A stretch of 64,000 nucleotides of DNA, taken from assembly GCA_934746015.1 (NCBI GenBank), contig CAKVEW010000004.1, positions 1-64,000 of the forward strand, read 5' to 3'. The notes below the pieces were generated by a model. The model saw nothing but the letters and a program-made list of their open reading frames with translations. It was not told the origin of the DNA and ran no database searches. Both the position numbers and the translations under genes were made by a program. This document shows, one piece after another, positions 8,086-17,466 of the stretch (positions are counted from its first letter, which is position 1; each line of letters opens with the position of its first letter). Source of the DNA: an uncultured Clostridium sp. (lineage in GTDB: Bacteria > Bacillota > Clostridia > Clostridiales > Clostridiaceae).

Positions 8086-8796
8086 ATGAAAATAGCAATA
8101 TGTGAAGATGAAGTTGTACAAATAAAATTACTTAATGATCATATTAAAAATTGGGCTAATGAAAAAAATATTGATATAGCAATAGATAATTTCACTTCTG
8201 CAGAAGAGTTTTTATTTGAATGGGTAGATTATGATAAGTATGACATTATATTTTTAGATATTAATTTAAGTAAGATGTCAGGAATAGAGTTATCTAATAT
8301 AATAAGGGAAAAAAATAAAGAAATGGATATTGTCTTTGTAACAGGATTTTTTAAATATGCATTACATGGTTATAAAGTTAGAGCATTACAATATCTAGTA
8401 AAGCCTATTAAGGTTTCAGACTTATATTATTGTTTAAATAATACTTTAGATAGAATTAGTAATAAAGATGAAGTTTCTTCACTTGTTTTAGAGACATCAA
8501 AAAAAATTATAAAATTAGATTATAATGAAATACATTATTTTATAATGTTTTCTCCTTATATAGATATTCATACAAGTTCTGAAAAAATTACAGTAAGAAA
8601 AAATATAAGTGAAATAGAAAAGATTTTACCAAGTGAATATTTTGTTAGATGTCACAGATCTTATATAGTAAATGTAAAGCATATTAAATCAATAATAAAA
8701 AATAATATATTATTAGAAAATGGAATTAAAATACCTATAAGTAGAGGGAAATATAAAGAAGTTAATGATATTTTTATAAATTATATTTGTGAATAA
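8086..8796 (+). CDS. LytTR-family response regulator (AgrA-like)
   Basis: Receiver domain (residues 1-120) plus a LytTR DNA-binding domain (about 135-235). The acidic pocket is CEDE at 6-9, the phosphoacceptor is Asp58 in FLDINLS, and the conserved Lys is in YLVKPI. The LytTR part shows FVRCHRSYIVN and KIPISRGKYKEV. The start is at ATG 8086 after GAGGGGTG. The kinase gene follows 16 bp later, so the pair is one operon. Such regulators usually bind imperfect direct repeats and control peptide-signalled genes. No AgrB/AgrD-like peptide genes lie beside it. Confidence 0.85.
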   Translation: MKIAICEDEVVQIKLLNDHIKNWANEKNIDIAIDNFTSAEEFLFEWVDYDKYDIIFLDINLSKMSGIELSNIIREKNKEMDIVFVTGFFKYALHGYKVRALQYLVKPIKVSDLYYCLNNTLDRISNKDEVSSLVLETSKKIIKLDYNEIHYFIMFSPYIDIHTSSEKITVRKNISEIEKILPSEYFVRCHRSYIVNVKHIKSIIKNNILLENGIKIPISRGKYKEVNDIFINYICE

Positions 8797-8812
8797 GGAT
8801 TGATATAATTTT

Positions 8813-10132
8813 ATGACTACTATATATTTTTTTGAAGTTATGATCAACATTATAAGTTCAATTATGACAGTATACTTTTTTAATAAGATAATGTGGCCTA
8901 AGTATAATAAATATAATAAAGTATTTAACATATTAATGGTTTTATGTTATTCTTCAATATCAATAATCAAAATCAATAATATATTTATTCACATAAGTGG
9001 AATCAGAATAGTTAGTTTTATGGCTTTTTATTATAGTTTGCTATTAATATATCCTCTTTTATTTAGAAAAGGTAGAGTATCAGAAAAGTTTTTTTTGGCA
9101 TCACTATATATTACTATTATTATAGTTAGTTCTTTTGTAGTGTATACTATATTCTCAAAGTTATTTAATATATTATTTTCTGAGATGTATTTATATACTA
9201 ATTATAAAAGAGTTATAGCAGTACTGTTTGCTAAAATTTTACAATTTATACTTATAAAATTTTTTGTGAAAAATGTGAATTTTATAAAATATATAAAGGA
9301 TAAGACATTATATATAGTTGCAGTTATTTTGCTTTTAAATCATACGCTAATATTTATAAATGAGAGAGAATTAGTAGTAAATATAGAGAGAATCAATATG
9401 GATAGTATTACTATACTATTTAGCTTGTGCAGTATACAAATATTATTAATATATATATTAAATATATTCTCAAAGGAAATGGAAGAAAAATTTATATTAA
9501 AAATGGATTTAGATCGTAAAATCCATGATAAGGAAATTCTAGATATGTATACTGAAATGATTGGTTGGAGGCATGACTTTAGAAATCATATAAGTATGAT
9601 TTCGGGCTTATTGCAAGTAAGTACCAAAGAAGATGTAATTTCCTATATAAATGAAATAGATGATAGTATTAGTAAGCTAGATAAGAATATATATACGGAT
9701 AATATAGCTATAAATTCTATATTAATAAGTAAGATGAAAATTGCAGAAGATAAAAATATAAAGATAAGTTTAAATTTGAAAATAAATTCAGAAATAAAAG
9801 TTTCTAATGTGGATATTTGTACTATTTTAGGAAATCTTCTTGATAATTCTATTGAAGCCTGCGACATCATAAAGGATTATAAATTTATCAATTTGAAAAT
9901 AGCATCAGAGAACAATATATTAGTTATTAAGATAAGTAATAATACTATCAGTGGCTATGTAAATGAAGTAGATGGTAAATTTATATCCACAAAAAATAAA
10001 GATATTAATGGAATTGGATTAATTCAAGTGGATAGCATAGTGAAAAAGTACAATGGATATGTTAATAGAAAATATGAGAATAACATATTTACTACATATA
10101 TAATGATACAACAAAATGATGAAATATATTAA
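8813..10132 (+). CDS. AgrC-like sensor histidine kinase (GHKL)
   Basis: Membrane kinase of 439 residues. The first 220 residues contain about six hydrophobic segments. A dimerisation helix follows, with the phosphoacceptor His254 in WRHDFRNHISMISG, then a GHKL ATPase with N-box TILGNLLDNSIEACD (about 335-350) and a late GIGL. The layout is that of AgrC/ComD-type peptide receptors. It is co-transcribed with the LytTR regulator and closed by a terminator at 10131-10160. The ligand is unknown and no peptide gene is seen next to it. Confidence 0.8.
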   Translation: MTTIYFFEVMINIISSIMTVYFFNKIMWPKYNKYNKVFNILMVLCYSSISIIKINNIFIHISGIRIVSFMAFYYSLLLIYPLLFRKGRVSEKFFLASLYITIIIVSSFVVYTIFSKLFNILFSEMYLYTNYKRVIAVLFAKILQFILIKFFVKNVNFIKYIKDKTLYIVAVILLLNHTLIFINERELVVNIERINMDSITILFSLCSIQILLIYILNIFSKEMEEKFILKMDLDRKIHDKEILDMYTEMIGWRHDFRNHISMISGLLQVSTKEDVISYINEIDDSISKLDKNIYTDNIAINSILISKMKIAEDKNIKISLNLKINSEIKVSNVDICTILGNLLDNSIEACDIIKDYKFINLKIASENNILVIKISNNTISGYVNEVDGKFISTKNKDINGIGLIQVDSIVKKYNGYVNRKYENNIFTTYIMIQQNDEIY

Positions 10133-10160
10133 AGATACTGTTTTATAGCAGTATCTTTTA
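10131..10160 (+). terminator. Rho-independent terminator
   Basis: AAAGATACTG and CAGTATCTTTT enclose an 8-nt loop at the very end of the AgrC-like gene. Confidence 0.8.
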
Positions 10161-10331
10161 AATTTTGAAAGTAAAATTAAAGTATTGATTTTATAAAAAT
10201 AAATATGTCTGCAATTCGAATACAAAAAAAGACATTTTACGACAAAATTAAATTTATTTAAGATAAATGAAGTAGAATAAGAATACAAGAGTGTTTATAC
10301 AAGTAAATTTAACTTTATGAGGTTTAGTGAT

Positions 10332-13300
10332 ATGATATTTAATAGATTGATAATATTTATTTTAATGTTTATTCTAATTCCTATAAAGCCATATGCTGAA
10401 GTATTAAATGATTCTAAATTTGAAAGTATATCTATTGATGATGGACTTTCAAATGAATATGTAACTGCTATATTTCAAGATAGTAAGGGATATATGTGGA
10501 TAGGAACAAAAGATGGTCTTAATAGATATGATGGTGAAAGAATAAAGTTATATAACTGCAATTCACAGGAGGATAATACTTTAAGTTCGACTTATATAAC
10601 AAGTATAGAAGAAGATGTTAATAGAAATATTTGGATAGGAACTGATAATGGATTAGATTTCTTAATTAGAGATACAGGTACTATTATAAGAATGAAGGAT
10701 ATAAATGATAAATATAATTTAGGCAATTTAAAGATAACCTCATTATTAAAAAGCAGCTATGAAGAAAATATTATGTGGGTAGGTACAGAAAATGGTTTAA
10801 TTAAAATTAATATTAAGGATGAAACAATTAAAGCATTTTATAGTGATCCAAATGATTCAAATTCCTTAAGTAGTTCATCAATAACATGTTTAGAAGAAGG
10901 GGAAGATGGCTATCTATGGGTAGGAACAAGATTAGGAATAAACTTAATAGATGAAAATTTAATGATAAATAATAATAAAAAAGAGGACAAATTATTTATT
11001 AAATACATATCAAAAGATAACTTAGGCAATATGTGGATATCAACTAAGGAAGGTATCTTTATTATTAATATGAGAGAAGAGAAAAAAGATGAGTTAATAA
11101 TAATAAATTGTGATGGTGCTAAAAAATATAATATGAAAGAAAATAGTTTTAGCACTATTTATGATTTTGAAGATGCTAAGGTTATTTTTTATAGTAATTT
11201 TATTTTAAATGATAGTAATAATAATACATGGTTATCTACAAGCAATGGTGCAATAAAGTATTCAAGAGATAAAAATACCTTTAGTGTATTTAAAAAAGAT
11301 ATAAGTACTAAAAATTCAATTTCTAGTAATGTTATAACATGCTTTTTTGAAGATTCTAACGGAACCATTTGGATTGGGACAGATAAAGGCATTAGTATAT
11401 TAAATGATAGTGCTATATTTAATTATATTAGTAAAAAAAATAGAAATATAGTATCTATATTGCAACAAAATGATTATATATGGATAGCTACTAAATTTGA
11501 TGGTATATACATATATGAAGAAAATGGGAAATTAGAAAGGTTTTTGTATGAAGAAGAGACACTTAATTTAAGTGACAGATATATAAAAAGTATGTTTGAG
11601 ATAAGTGATAGATATATGGTTATAGCAACTAATAAGGAAATGATATCTTTAGATACAGTAGATTATATATATACAGAAATAAGAATAGGAGAAGATTCCT
11701 CTTCGGAATTGAACTATTTATATTATGATGATAAAGATGTATGGATAGCAACAACAAGTGATTTTTACTCTTATAATATAGATAGAGATGAAAGAAAGTA
11801 TTATAGTGAAAGCATGAGCGAACTTGGAATAAACCCAGGATTGGTGAATTATATTCTATCAGATATTAAAGATGAAAATATTATTTGGTTAGGTGGGGTT
11901 GAAATTGGTTTAATTAAATTCCACAAAGAAAAAGGAGTAATAGATAGATATACTAAAGACTCTTCAGATGAAAATTCTATAATTAACAATTATATAAATT
12001 GCATGACCTTTGATAATTCAGGAAACTTATGGATAGGTACTAATATAGGTCTTTGTAAATTTGATTTAAATACAGAAAAATTTACTTCCTATACTACAGC
12101 TGAAGGATTGACTAATAATTTTATAAATTCAATATTAATTGATGATAATAATAATACTTGGATAAGTACTAATAACGGCTTAAATAAATATGATGTGGAA
12201 AAAGACACCATAATAAATTATACCAAGATGGATGGATTATATGGATATCAATTTAATTTAAATTCAAGCTTAAAACTTAAAGATGGAACTATGATATTTG
12301 GTAGCACTGAAGGTTTTACATATTTTAATGTAGATGACTTAGTTGATTATAAGATGAATAAAGATGAAGTAGTAATTGGAGATATTAATATTGGAAATAC
12401 TAGAGCTATTTATGATGGAAAGGAACTTGTTTTAGATTATAATTATAAAAATTTATATATTAATTTTTTTCTACCTAATTATGAATCTTTAAATAATATA
12501 ACTTATCAATATATTCTTGAAGGAATTGATTCAGATTGGATGTATATTGGCGATCGTAGTGAAATAAATTTTAAGTCATTAGAACCTGGAAAGTATACTT
12601 TAAAAATAAGAGCTAGAGATGGACATGGAGAATTAACTAAAGAGACAACTATGAATATAAGGGTAAAAAATCCTATTTGGAAAACACCTTTAGCTTATAC
12701 TGTATACATAGCTATATTATTAGCAATTGCTATCTATATATTTAATTATGTTAAGATATTGCAACATTTAGTAAATCAAAAAACTATGAAGCTAAACAAG
12801 CAATTAGAAGAAAATAAAAAATTAAGTAAAGAGCTAATAGATAATGAAAAATTTAAAAATAATTATTTTGTAAATTTATCTCATGAACTTAGAACACCAA
12901 TAAATGTTATTGTGTCCACAGTACAGTTAATAAATATACTTAATAAAGATAAAAATATTACTTATGATAAAATCAACCAATATATGAGTATTGTCCATAA
13001 AAGTTGTAATAATTTATTGAAGATAATAAATGATATTATAGATAGTTCAAAGATAGAAACTGGGAAATATAAAATTTCTAAGAAGAATAATGATATAGTA
13101 TATATAGTTGAAGAAGTTGCACTTAATATGAGGAATTATATAGAAGAAAAAGGGTTATCTCTTATAATTGATCCTGATATGGAGGAAAAGGAAATATCCT
13201 TTGATGAAACTGAAATTGAAAGATGTATAATAAACTTATTAGGTAATGCAGTTAAGTTTACTCCTAAAGGTGGGGAAATTAGAGTATTTATTAAAGAAGT

Positions 13301-13625
13301 TCAAGACTATGTTGAGATTACTGTAGAAGATACAGGAATAGGAATATCAAAAGCAGATGAAGAATTCATATTTAAAAGATTTTCACAAGTTGAAGGTACT
13401 GGAGTTATAAATGCAACTAGTAGTGGAATTGGACTTACACTTGTTAAATATATAGTTGAACTTCATGGTGGATATATTAAACTTGAAAGTGAAATTAATA
13501 AAGGTAGTAGGTTCACTATAGGACTTCCTAATGTACTAGAAAATGTAGAAGAAAAGAATGAAATAATACTTAATCATAATGGGAAAAATCCTTCCTTTAA
13601 GGGAAAGGAATTTTTAATGGATTAA
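10332..13625 (+). CDS. Two-component-regulator-propeller sensor histidine kinase (copy 1)
   Basis: Very large secreted-sensor kinase. A signal peptide (FNRLIIFILMFILIPIKPYAE) is followed by many Reg_prop blades with repeated W(I/V)GT..GL patterns to about residue 680, a Y_Y_Y domain (about 724-782), and one membrane helix (about 792-812). The kinase core then has HisKA phosphoacceptor His near 856 (NLSHELRTPIN), N-box LLGNAVKFTPKGGE near 975 and GTGIGIS-like DTGIGIS near 1004. It stops shortly after the ATPase: the receiver and AraC domains of classical hybrid sensors are absent. ATG 10332 is preferred because GAGG (10319-10322) precedes it by 9 nt; an in-frame ATG lies at 10317. It is close to the second copy at 21410. 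Confidence 0.85.
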   Translation: MIFNRLIIFILMFILIPIKPYAEVLNDSKFESISIDDGLSNEYVTAIFQDSKGYMWIGTKDGLNRYDGERIKLYNCNSQEDNTLSSTYITSIEEDVNRNIWIGTDNGLDFLIRDTGTIIRMKDINDKYNLGNLKITSLLKSSYEENIMWVGTENGLIKINIKDETIKAFYSDPNDSNSLSSSSITCLEEGEDGYLWVGTRLGINLIDENLMINNNKKEDKLFIKYISKDNLGNMWISTKEGIFIINMREEKKDELIIINCDGAKKYNMKENSFSTIYDFEDAKVIFYSNFILNDSNNNTWLSTSNGAIKYSRDKNTFSVFKKDISTKNSISSNVITCFFEDSNGTIWIGTDKGISILNDSAIFNYISKKNRNIVSILQQNDYIWIATKFDGIYIYEENGKLERFLYEEETLNLSDRYIKSMFEISDRYMVIATNKEMISLDTVDYIYTEIRIGEDSSSELNYLYYDDKDVWIATTSDFYSYNIDRDERKYYSESMSELGINPGLVNYILSDIKDENIIWLGGVEIGLIKFHKEKGVIDRYTKDSSDENSIINNYINCMTFDNSGNLWIGTNIGLCKFDLNTEKFTSYTTAEGLTNNFINSILIDDNNNTWISTNNGLNKYDVEKDTIINYTKMDGLYGYQFNLNSSLKLKDGTMIFGSTEGFTYFNVDDLVDYKMNKDEVVIGDINIGNTRAIYDGKELVLDYNYKNLYINFFLPNYESLNNITYQYILEGIDSDWMYIGDRSEINFKSLEPGKYTLKIRARDGHGELTKETTMNIRVKNPIWKTPLAYTVYIAILLAIAIYIFNYVKILQHLVNQKTMKLNKQLEENKKLSKELIDNEKFKNNYFVNLSHELRTPINVIVSTVQLINILNKDKNITYDKINQYMSIVHKSCNNLLKIINDIIDSSKIETGKYKISKKNNDIVYIVEEVALNMRNYIEEKGLSLIIDPDMEEKEISFDETEIERCIINLLGNAVKFTPKGGEIRVFIKEVQDYVEITVEDTGIGISKADEEFIFKRFSQVEGTGVINATSSGIGLTLVKYIVELHGGYIKLESEINKGSRFTIGLPNVLENVEEKNEIILNHNGKNPSFKGKEFLMD

Positions 13626-13691
13626 AAATTTATATAATGTAAAAATACTATTAAGATATAGTTGTCTAAGCGCACTATCACTTATTAGAAT

Positions 13692-13737
13692 AAAAAAGAT
13701 ATATTAGTATATAAGAGTATTAATATATCTTTTTTTC
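13692..13737 (+). terminator. Rho-independent terminator
   Basis: AAAAGATATATTAGTATA and the later TATTAATATATCTTTTTTT form a stem with a T-run, ending the sensor-kinase unit. The remainder of the gap to 13886 is AT-rich with no gene. Confidence 0.75.
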
Positions 13738-13886
13738 TAAGGAATATAAATAGTTTATACAGTTGTTATAAATTGTAATTAATTTAATAATAAGATATAA
13801 TAAATTTGAAGTATTATAATAATGATAAAGTACTTTATATATATGAGTTTAGGTTGATTTTAATAAAATAATATGGAGGAAATGTA

Positions 13887-15047
13887 ATGGATAGAAGAGA
13901 TTTTTCTGATTTAGAAGATCAAATTATGTCGACCGTTAAAAATGCATTTAATGCTATAGATTTTGCAAATATAAAAAGAGATATTAGCTATAAAACTGAA
14001 GATACAATAAATGAATTTAAATCAAAGCTAAATGAATTAAATATTAAAATAGAAAAAAATTATAGTAACTTAAACAAGAAAGCTAAAAATAATATATCAA
14101 CTTATATTGATAAAAGACCAGCAGGAACTGTATCAGGTATTATATATATGATTCTTGGAGTATTAGGAAGTTTAGTATTTGGATTTTTAGTATTAACTGG
14201 ATTAATAGTTATGGCTTTTTTCACCAACGCTATAGCTGATACTATTATTGGGGTTACTGTTATATTTATATTCTTTGCAGTAAGTTTAGGCTTATTATTA
14301 AGAGGAATAAATATAAGGAAAAGATTAAAGAGATTTAAGAAGTATGTAAGATTTATGGAAGACAACAGCTATTGTTTAATTAAGGATTTAGCAGTCTTTT
14401 CTAAAGAAAAAGAATCCTTTGTTATTAAGGATTTAAATAAAATGATTAATTTAGGGATGTTTATAGAAGGACATATTGATGAAGAAGAAACTTATTTTAT
14501 GTTAAATGATGATGTTTATACTGATTATTTAAAATTAAAAAAACAACAAATGGCTAAGGCGGAATTAGATAAAAAAGAAAAATTAAGTAGAGATATAAAT
14601 GATTCTGAAGAAGAAGAGCTAAACTCTATACTTAAGATGGGAAGAAAGTATATTGAACAAATAAAAACTGTAAGAAATGATCTTTATAAAGAAGAAATAG
14701 CTCTTAAAATAGATAAACTGCAAGATATTGCAAGTCAAATACTTAATTATGTGGAGAAGAATCCCAAAAAGCTTCAAGAAGTTAATAAATTTATAAATCA
14801 TTATCTCCCTATTACTATAAAACTTATTAATTCATATAAGGAACTAACTAATCAAACAGTGCAAGGAGATAATATTAAGAATGCTAAAATTGAAATTGAA
14901 AAGAGTATTGATATTATAAATAATGCTTTTGAGAACTTATTAGATGATTTATATGAAGATGTGGTTTTAGATATTTCAACAGATATATCTGTTCTAAAAA
15001 CTTTATTTAAACAAGAGGGATTAACAGAAGAAGATTTTAAAAAGTAA
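13887..15047 (+). CDS. xpaC: XpaC-like membrane protein
   Basis: 386-residue protein with a coiled N-terminal region, two adjoining hydrophobic spans (about 78-105 and 110-138), and a helical C-terminal half containing FINHYLPITIKLINSYKEL. That pattern is characteristic of the XpaC family ('5-bromo-4-chloroindolyl phosphate hydrolysis protein'). XpaC is routinely paired with TelA, which begins 27 bp downstream. The start has GGAGG 6 nt upstream. The biochemical role is unsettled; the pair is linked to tellurite or cell-envelope stress. Confidence 0.85.
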   Translation: MDRRDFSDLEDQIMSTVKNAFNAIDFANIKRDISYKTEDTINEFKSKLNELNIKIEKNYSNLNKKAKNNISTYIDKRPAGTVSGIIYMILGVLGSLVFGFLVLTGLIVMAFFTNAIADTIIGVTVIFIFFAVSLGLLLRGINIRKRLKRFKKYVRFMEDNSYCLIKDLAVFSKEKESFVIKDLNKMINLGMFIEGHIDEEETYFMLNDDVYTDYLKLKKQQMAKAELDKKEKLSRDINDSEEEELNSILKMGRKYIEQIKTVRNDLYKEEIALKIDKLQDIASQILNYVEKNPKKLQEVNKFINHYLPITIKLINSYKELTNQTVQGDNIKNAKIEIEKSIDIINNAFENLLDDLYEDVVLDISTDISVLKTLFKQEGLTEEDFKK

Positions 15048-15074
15048 GCTTAAAGTAAAAGGGAGGAATTAATA

Positions 15075-16217
15075 ATGAGTGATGAATTTAAAGAGGATAT
15101 CGATTTAAAACCTGAATTAGTTTTTGAACCAATTCAAGAAGAGGTTGTTAATGTAGAAATAAAAGAAGAGAAAAAAGAGGAAATAATTGATGAAATTAAT
15201 TTAACTGAAGAAGAAAAAAGAATGGTAGATCAATTTGTAGAAAAGATAGAACTAAAAAATTCAAATTCTATTTTACAATATGGGGTAGGAGCTCAAAAGA
15301 AAATTTCAGATTTTTCAGAAACAGCATTAAATAATGTAAGAACTAAAGATTTAGGCGAAATTGGTGATATGCTTACTAGTGTAGTCCATGAATTGAAGAA
15401 TTTTGAAGATACAGAAGAGAAGAAGGGTATCTTGGGATTTTTCAAAAAAGGTAAGAATAAGATTTCTGAAATGAAGATAAAGTATGACAAGGTAGAAGAT
15501 AATATTAATAAAATGTGCAATAATCTTGAAAAACATCAAATACAACTTTTAAAGGATATTGCAATGCTAGATAAGATGTACGAAATAAATAAAGCTTATT
15601 TTAAAGAACTTTCTATGTATATTCTAGCAGGTAAAAAGAAACTTCAAAAATTAGAAAAAGAAGAATTACCTAAGTTACAAGAAAAAGCAAAAAGGAGTGG
15701 ACTTCCTCAAGATGCTCAAGAGGTAAATGATTTCCTTGCTCTCTGTAATAGATTTGAGAAGAAAATTCATGATTTAGAATTGACTAAGATGATTTCTCTT
15801 CAAATGGCTCCACAAATTCGTCTAATTCAAAATAATGATTCGTTAATGTCTGAAAAAATACAATCAACAATAGTTAATACTATTCCTCTTTGGAAAAGTC
15901 AAATAGTTTTAGCTTTAGGAGTTGCACACTCTGCTAATGCAGCTAAGGTTCAAAGTGAGGTAACTAATATGACAAATGAACTTTTACGTAAAAATGCAGA
16001 AATATTAAAAACTTCAACTATAGAAACTGCTAAGGAATCTGAAAGAGGAATTGTTGATATTGAAACACTAAAGGTAACTAATGAATCCTTAATTTCAACT
16101 CTTGATGAAATACTTCGCATACAAACAGAAGGACGTCAAAAACGTAAAGAAGCTGAAGTGGAATTAAGAAACATAGAAGACCAATTAAAAAATAAACTTT
16201 TAGATTTTAAATATTAA
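15075..16217 (+). CDS. telA: TelA / toxic anion resistance family protein
   Basis: 380-residue, predominantly helical cytoplasmic protein of the TelA (YceH) family. The acidic N-terminal tail (to about residue 65) precedes the conserved body, with KKLQKLEKEELPKLQ, QMAPQIRLIQNND, IPLWKSQIVLALG and an (E/Q)-rich coiled C-terminus. It follows xpaC with its own GGGAGGAA ribosome binding site, so the two form an operon ending at a terminator (16234-16274). TelA members have been connected to tellurite, colicin and antibiotic tolerance and occur in wider Ter stress loci. The molecular mechanism is unknown. Confidence 0.88.
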   Translation: MSDEFKEDIDLKPELVFEPIQEEVVNVEIKEEKKEEIIDEINLTEEEKRMVDQFVEKIELKNSNSILQYGVGAQKKISDFSETALNNVRTKDLGEIGDMLTSVVHELKNFEDTEEKKGILGFFKKGKNKISEMKIKYDKVEDNINKMCNNLEKHQIQLLKDIAMLDKMYEINKAYFKELSMYILAGKKKLQKLEKEELPKLQEKAKRSGLPQDAQEVNDFLALCNRFEKKIHDLELTKMISLQMAPQIRLIQNNDSLMSEKIQSTIVNTIPLWKSQIVLALGVAHSANAAKVQSEVTNMTNELLRKNAEILKTSTIETAKESERGIVDIETLKVTNESLISTLDEILRIQTEGRQKRKEAEVELRNIEDQLKNKLLDFKY

Positions 16218-16233
16218 TTTATAAAGAAAATAT

Positions 16234-16274
16234 AAAAAAGAACTATTATCTTAATGCGATAATAGTTCTTTTTT
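16234..16274 (+). terminator. Rho-independent terminator
   Basis: AAAAAAGAACTATTATC pairs perfectly with GATAATAGTTCTTTTTT across a 7-nt loop after telA. Confidence 0.9.
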
Positions 16275-16330
16275 GCAACAATGGCTAGCGTATACATATA
16301 TATATTTAATAAAAATAATATTTTTATTTA

Positions 16331-16367
16331 TCTATGCACAAAAAGAGCTAATTTATATATTATGTAA
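16331..16367 (+). promoter_or_regulatory. Conserved upstream block of first SPOCS gene
   Basis: GCACAAAAAGAGCTAATTTA and the following ATATTATG align by eye with the block at 17381-17420 ahead of the second SPOCS gene. Position relative to the start codon is similar. It may be a mother-cell (sigma-K type, AC...xATAnnnTA) promoter, but the match is loose. Confidence 0.35.
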
Positions 16368-16421
16368 TATAAGATTTAATTAACTATATTTTAATTAGAC
16401 AAAAATGGAGGAAATGTTATT

Positions 16422-17183
16422 ATGAATGATAACAGAATGAATACAAATGATAAAGTAGAATATTGTGCAGAGGTTAAAACTCAAAAACAATCTCTAACTG
16501 AACAAGTTGCTGTGGCTCCTCATGTTATTGCAAATGGACCTGCAGTTGTTAAGATTCCAGTGGTATTGGCAGAAGTAAATGTAACAATTCCTGTTGAAGC
16601 GACTATAACATTAGATAAACCAGCTATTGAAATTAAAAGAATTAGAAAAAACGTATTTTTAACTCAATCCCGTATTATTCCATTTTCTCAAGACGATAGA
16701 CCTGGTACTGCAATACTATTTATAGAGGGTTTTATAAGAAAGAATATTGAATATGCAACTCAAACTTGTTATACACCTAGAACTCCAAATGTTTGTGGAG
16801 ATATAAGGCACTGTACAGTTGAAGTTCCTTTCCACTTCACAACAAGAATTACTTTTATTAGACAACCTATTTTTATAGAAAATACTACTCCAAGTGAATT
16901 AGAATTCTTTACAGATAAACGTAAAAGTTGCGATGTTTGCGCAGATCCAGTGATCGGACGTAATACTTGCGATCAAAGCTTTTTCTTTACAGAATTCTTT
17001 AATGAAAAACCTTTTACTGAATTAGTAAAAGCAGATATTGCTGAAGTTGATATTCACACAGATTCTCATTTAAACTGCGAAACTCCTACAGAACAAAAGT
17101 TTATGAAGCTTACAGAAAAAGTAGTAGTTAATTTAACATTAAAAGTATTACAAAATCAACAAGTAAGGGTTACAGCATTATAA
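16422..17183 (+). CDS. SPOCS/DUF3794-type spore-surface protein (copy 1; CsxC-like)
   Basis: 253-residue, beta-rich protein with no signal peptide or membrane helix. It contains VVLAEVNVTIPVEATITLDK, IKRIRKNVFLTQSRIIPF, FIEGFIRKNIEYAT and TVEVPFHFTTRI, the pattern of SPOCS (DUF3794) domains found in clostridial spore coat and exosporium proteins such as the CsxC type. Cysteines cluster at CDVCADPVIGRNTCDQ. The start has AATGGAGG upstream. A tandem paralogue follows after a terminator, with long identical blocks between the two. Spore-surface location is inferred from the family, not shown by the sequence. Confidence 0.7.
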   Translation: MNDNRMNTNDKVEYCAEVKTQKQSLTEQVAVAPHVIANGPAVVKIPVVLAEVNVTIPVEATITLDKPAIEIKRIRKNVFLTQSRIIPFSQDDRPGTAILFIEGFIRKNIEYATQTCYTPRTPNVCGDIRHCTVEVPFHFTTRITFIRQPIFIENTTPSELEFFTDKRKSCDVCADPVIGRNTCDQSFFFTEFFNEKPFTELVKADIAEVDIHTDSHLNCETPTEQKFMKLTEKVVVNLTLKVLQNQQVRVTAL

Positions 17184-17270
17184 ATATAAAAATGAAAATA
17201 TAATAATTGGATAAAAAAGTCAATCTTATAAATTATAAACTGTTTAAAAAAAGTTATCCTAAATATGTGT

Positions 17271-17313
17271 ATCCCTGATAATGCTTAATATAAGTGTTAT
17301 TGGGGATTTTTTT
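17271..17313 (+). terminator. Rho-independent terminator
   Basis: ATCCCTGATAATGCTTA and TAAGTGTTATTGGGGAT pair (with G-U pairs) and run into seven T. It separates the two SPOCS genes into independent units. Confidence 0.8.
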
Positions 17314-17380
17314 AGTTATAGCATAAATATTCATAGTGATATAATTTCAACCATATTTATTAATAGATGAAATCTTTTAT

Positions 17381-17420
17381 TTATTCGTGTACTAAAAAGT
17401 CGAAATTTGTATAGTATACA
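17381..17420 (+). promoter_or_regulatory. Conserved upstream block of second SPOCS gene
   Basis: TTATTCGTGTACTAAAAAGT followed by CGAAATTTGTATAGTATACA resembles the block before the first copy. AC and TATAGTATA, 17 nt apart, loosely fit a sigma-K promoter. Confidence 0.35.
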
Positions 17421-17466
17421 TTAAATAGATTAATTACAATTAAATAAAAATGGAGGAAATATTACA

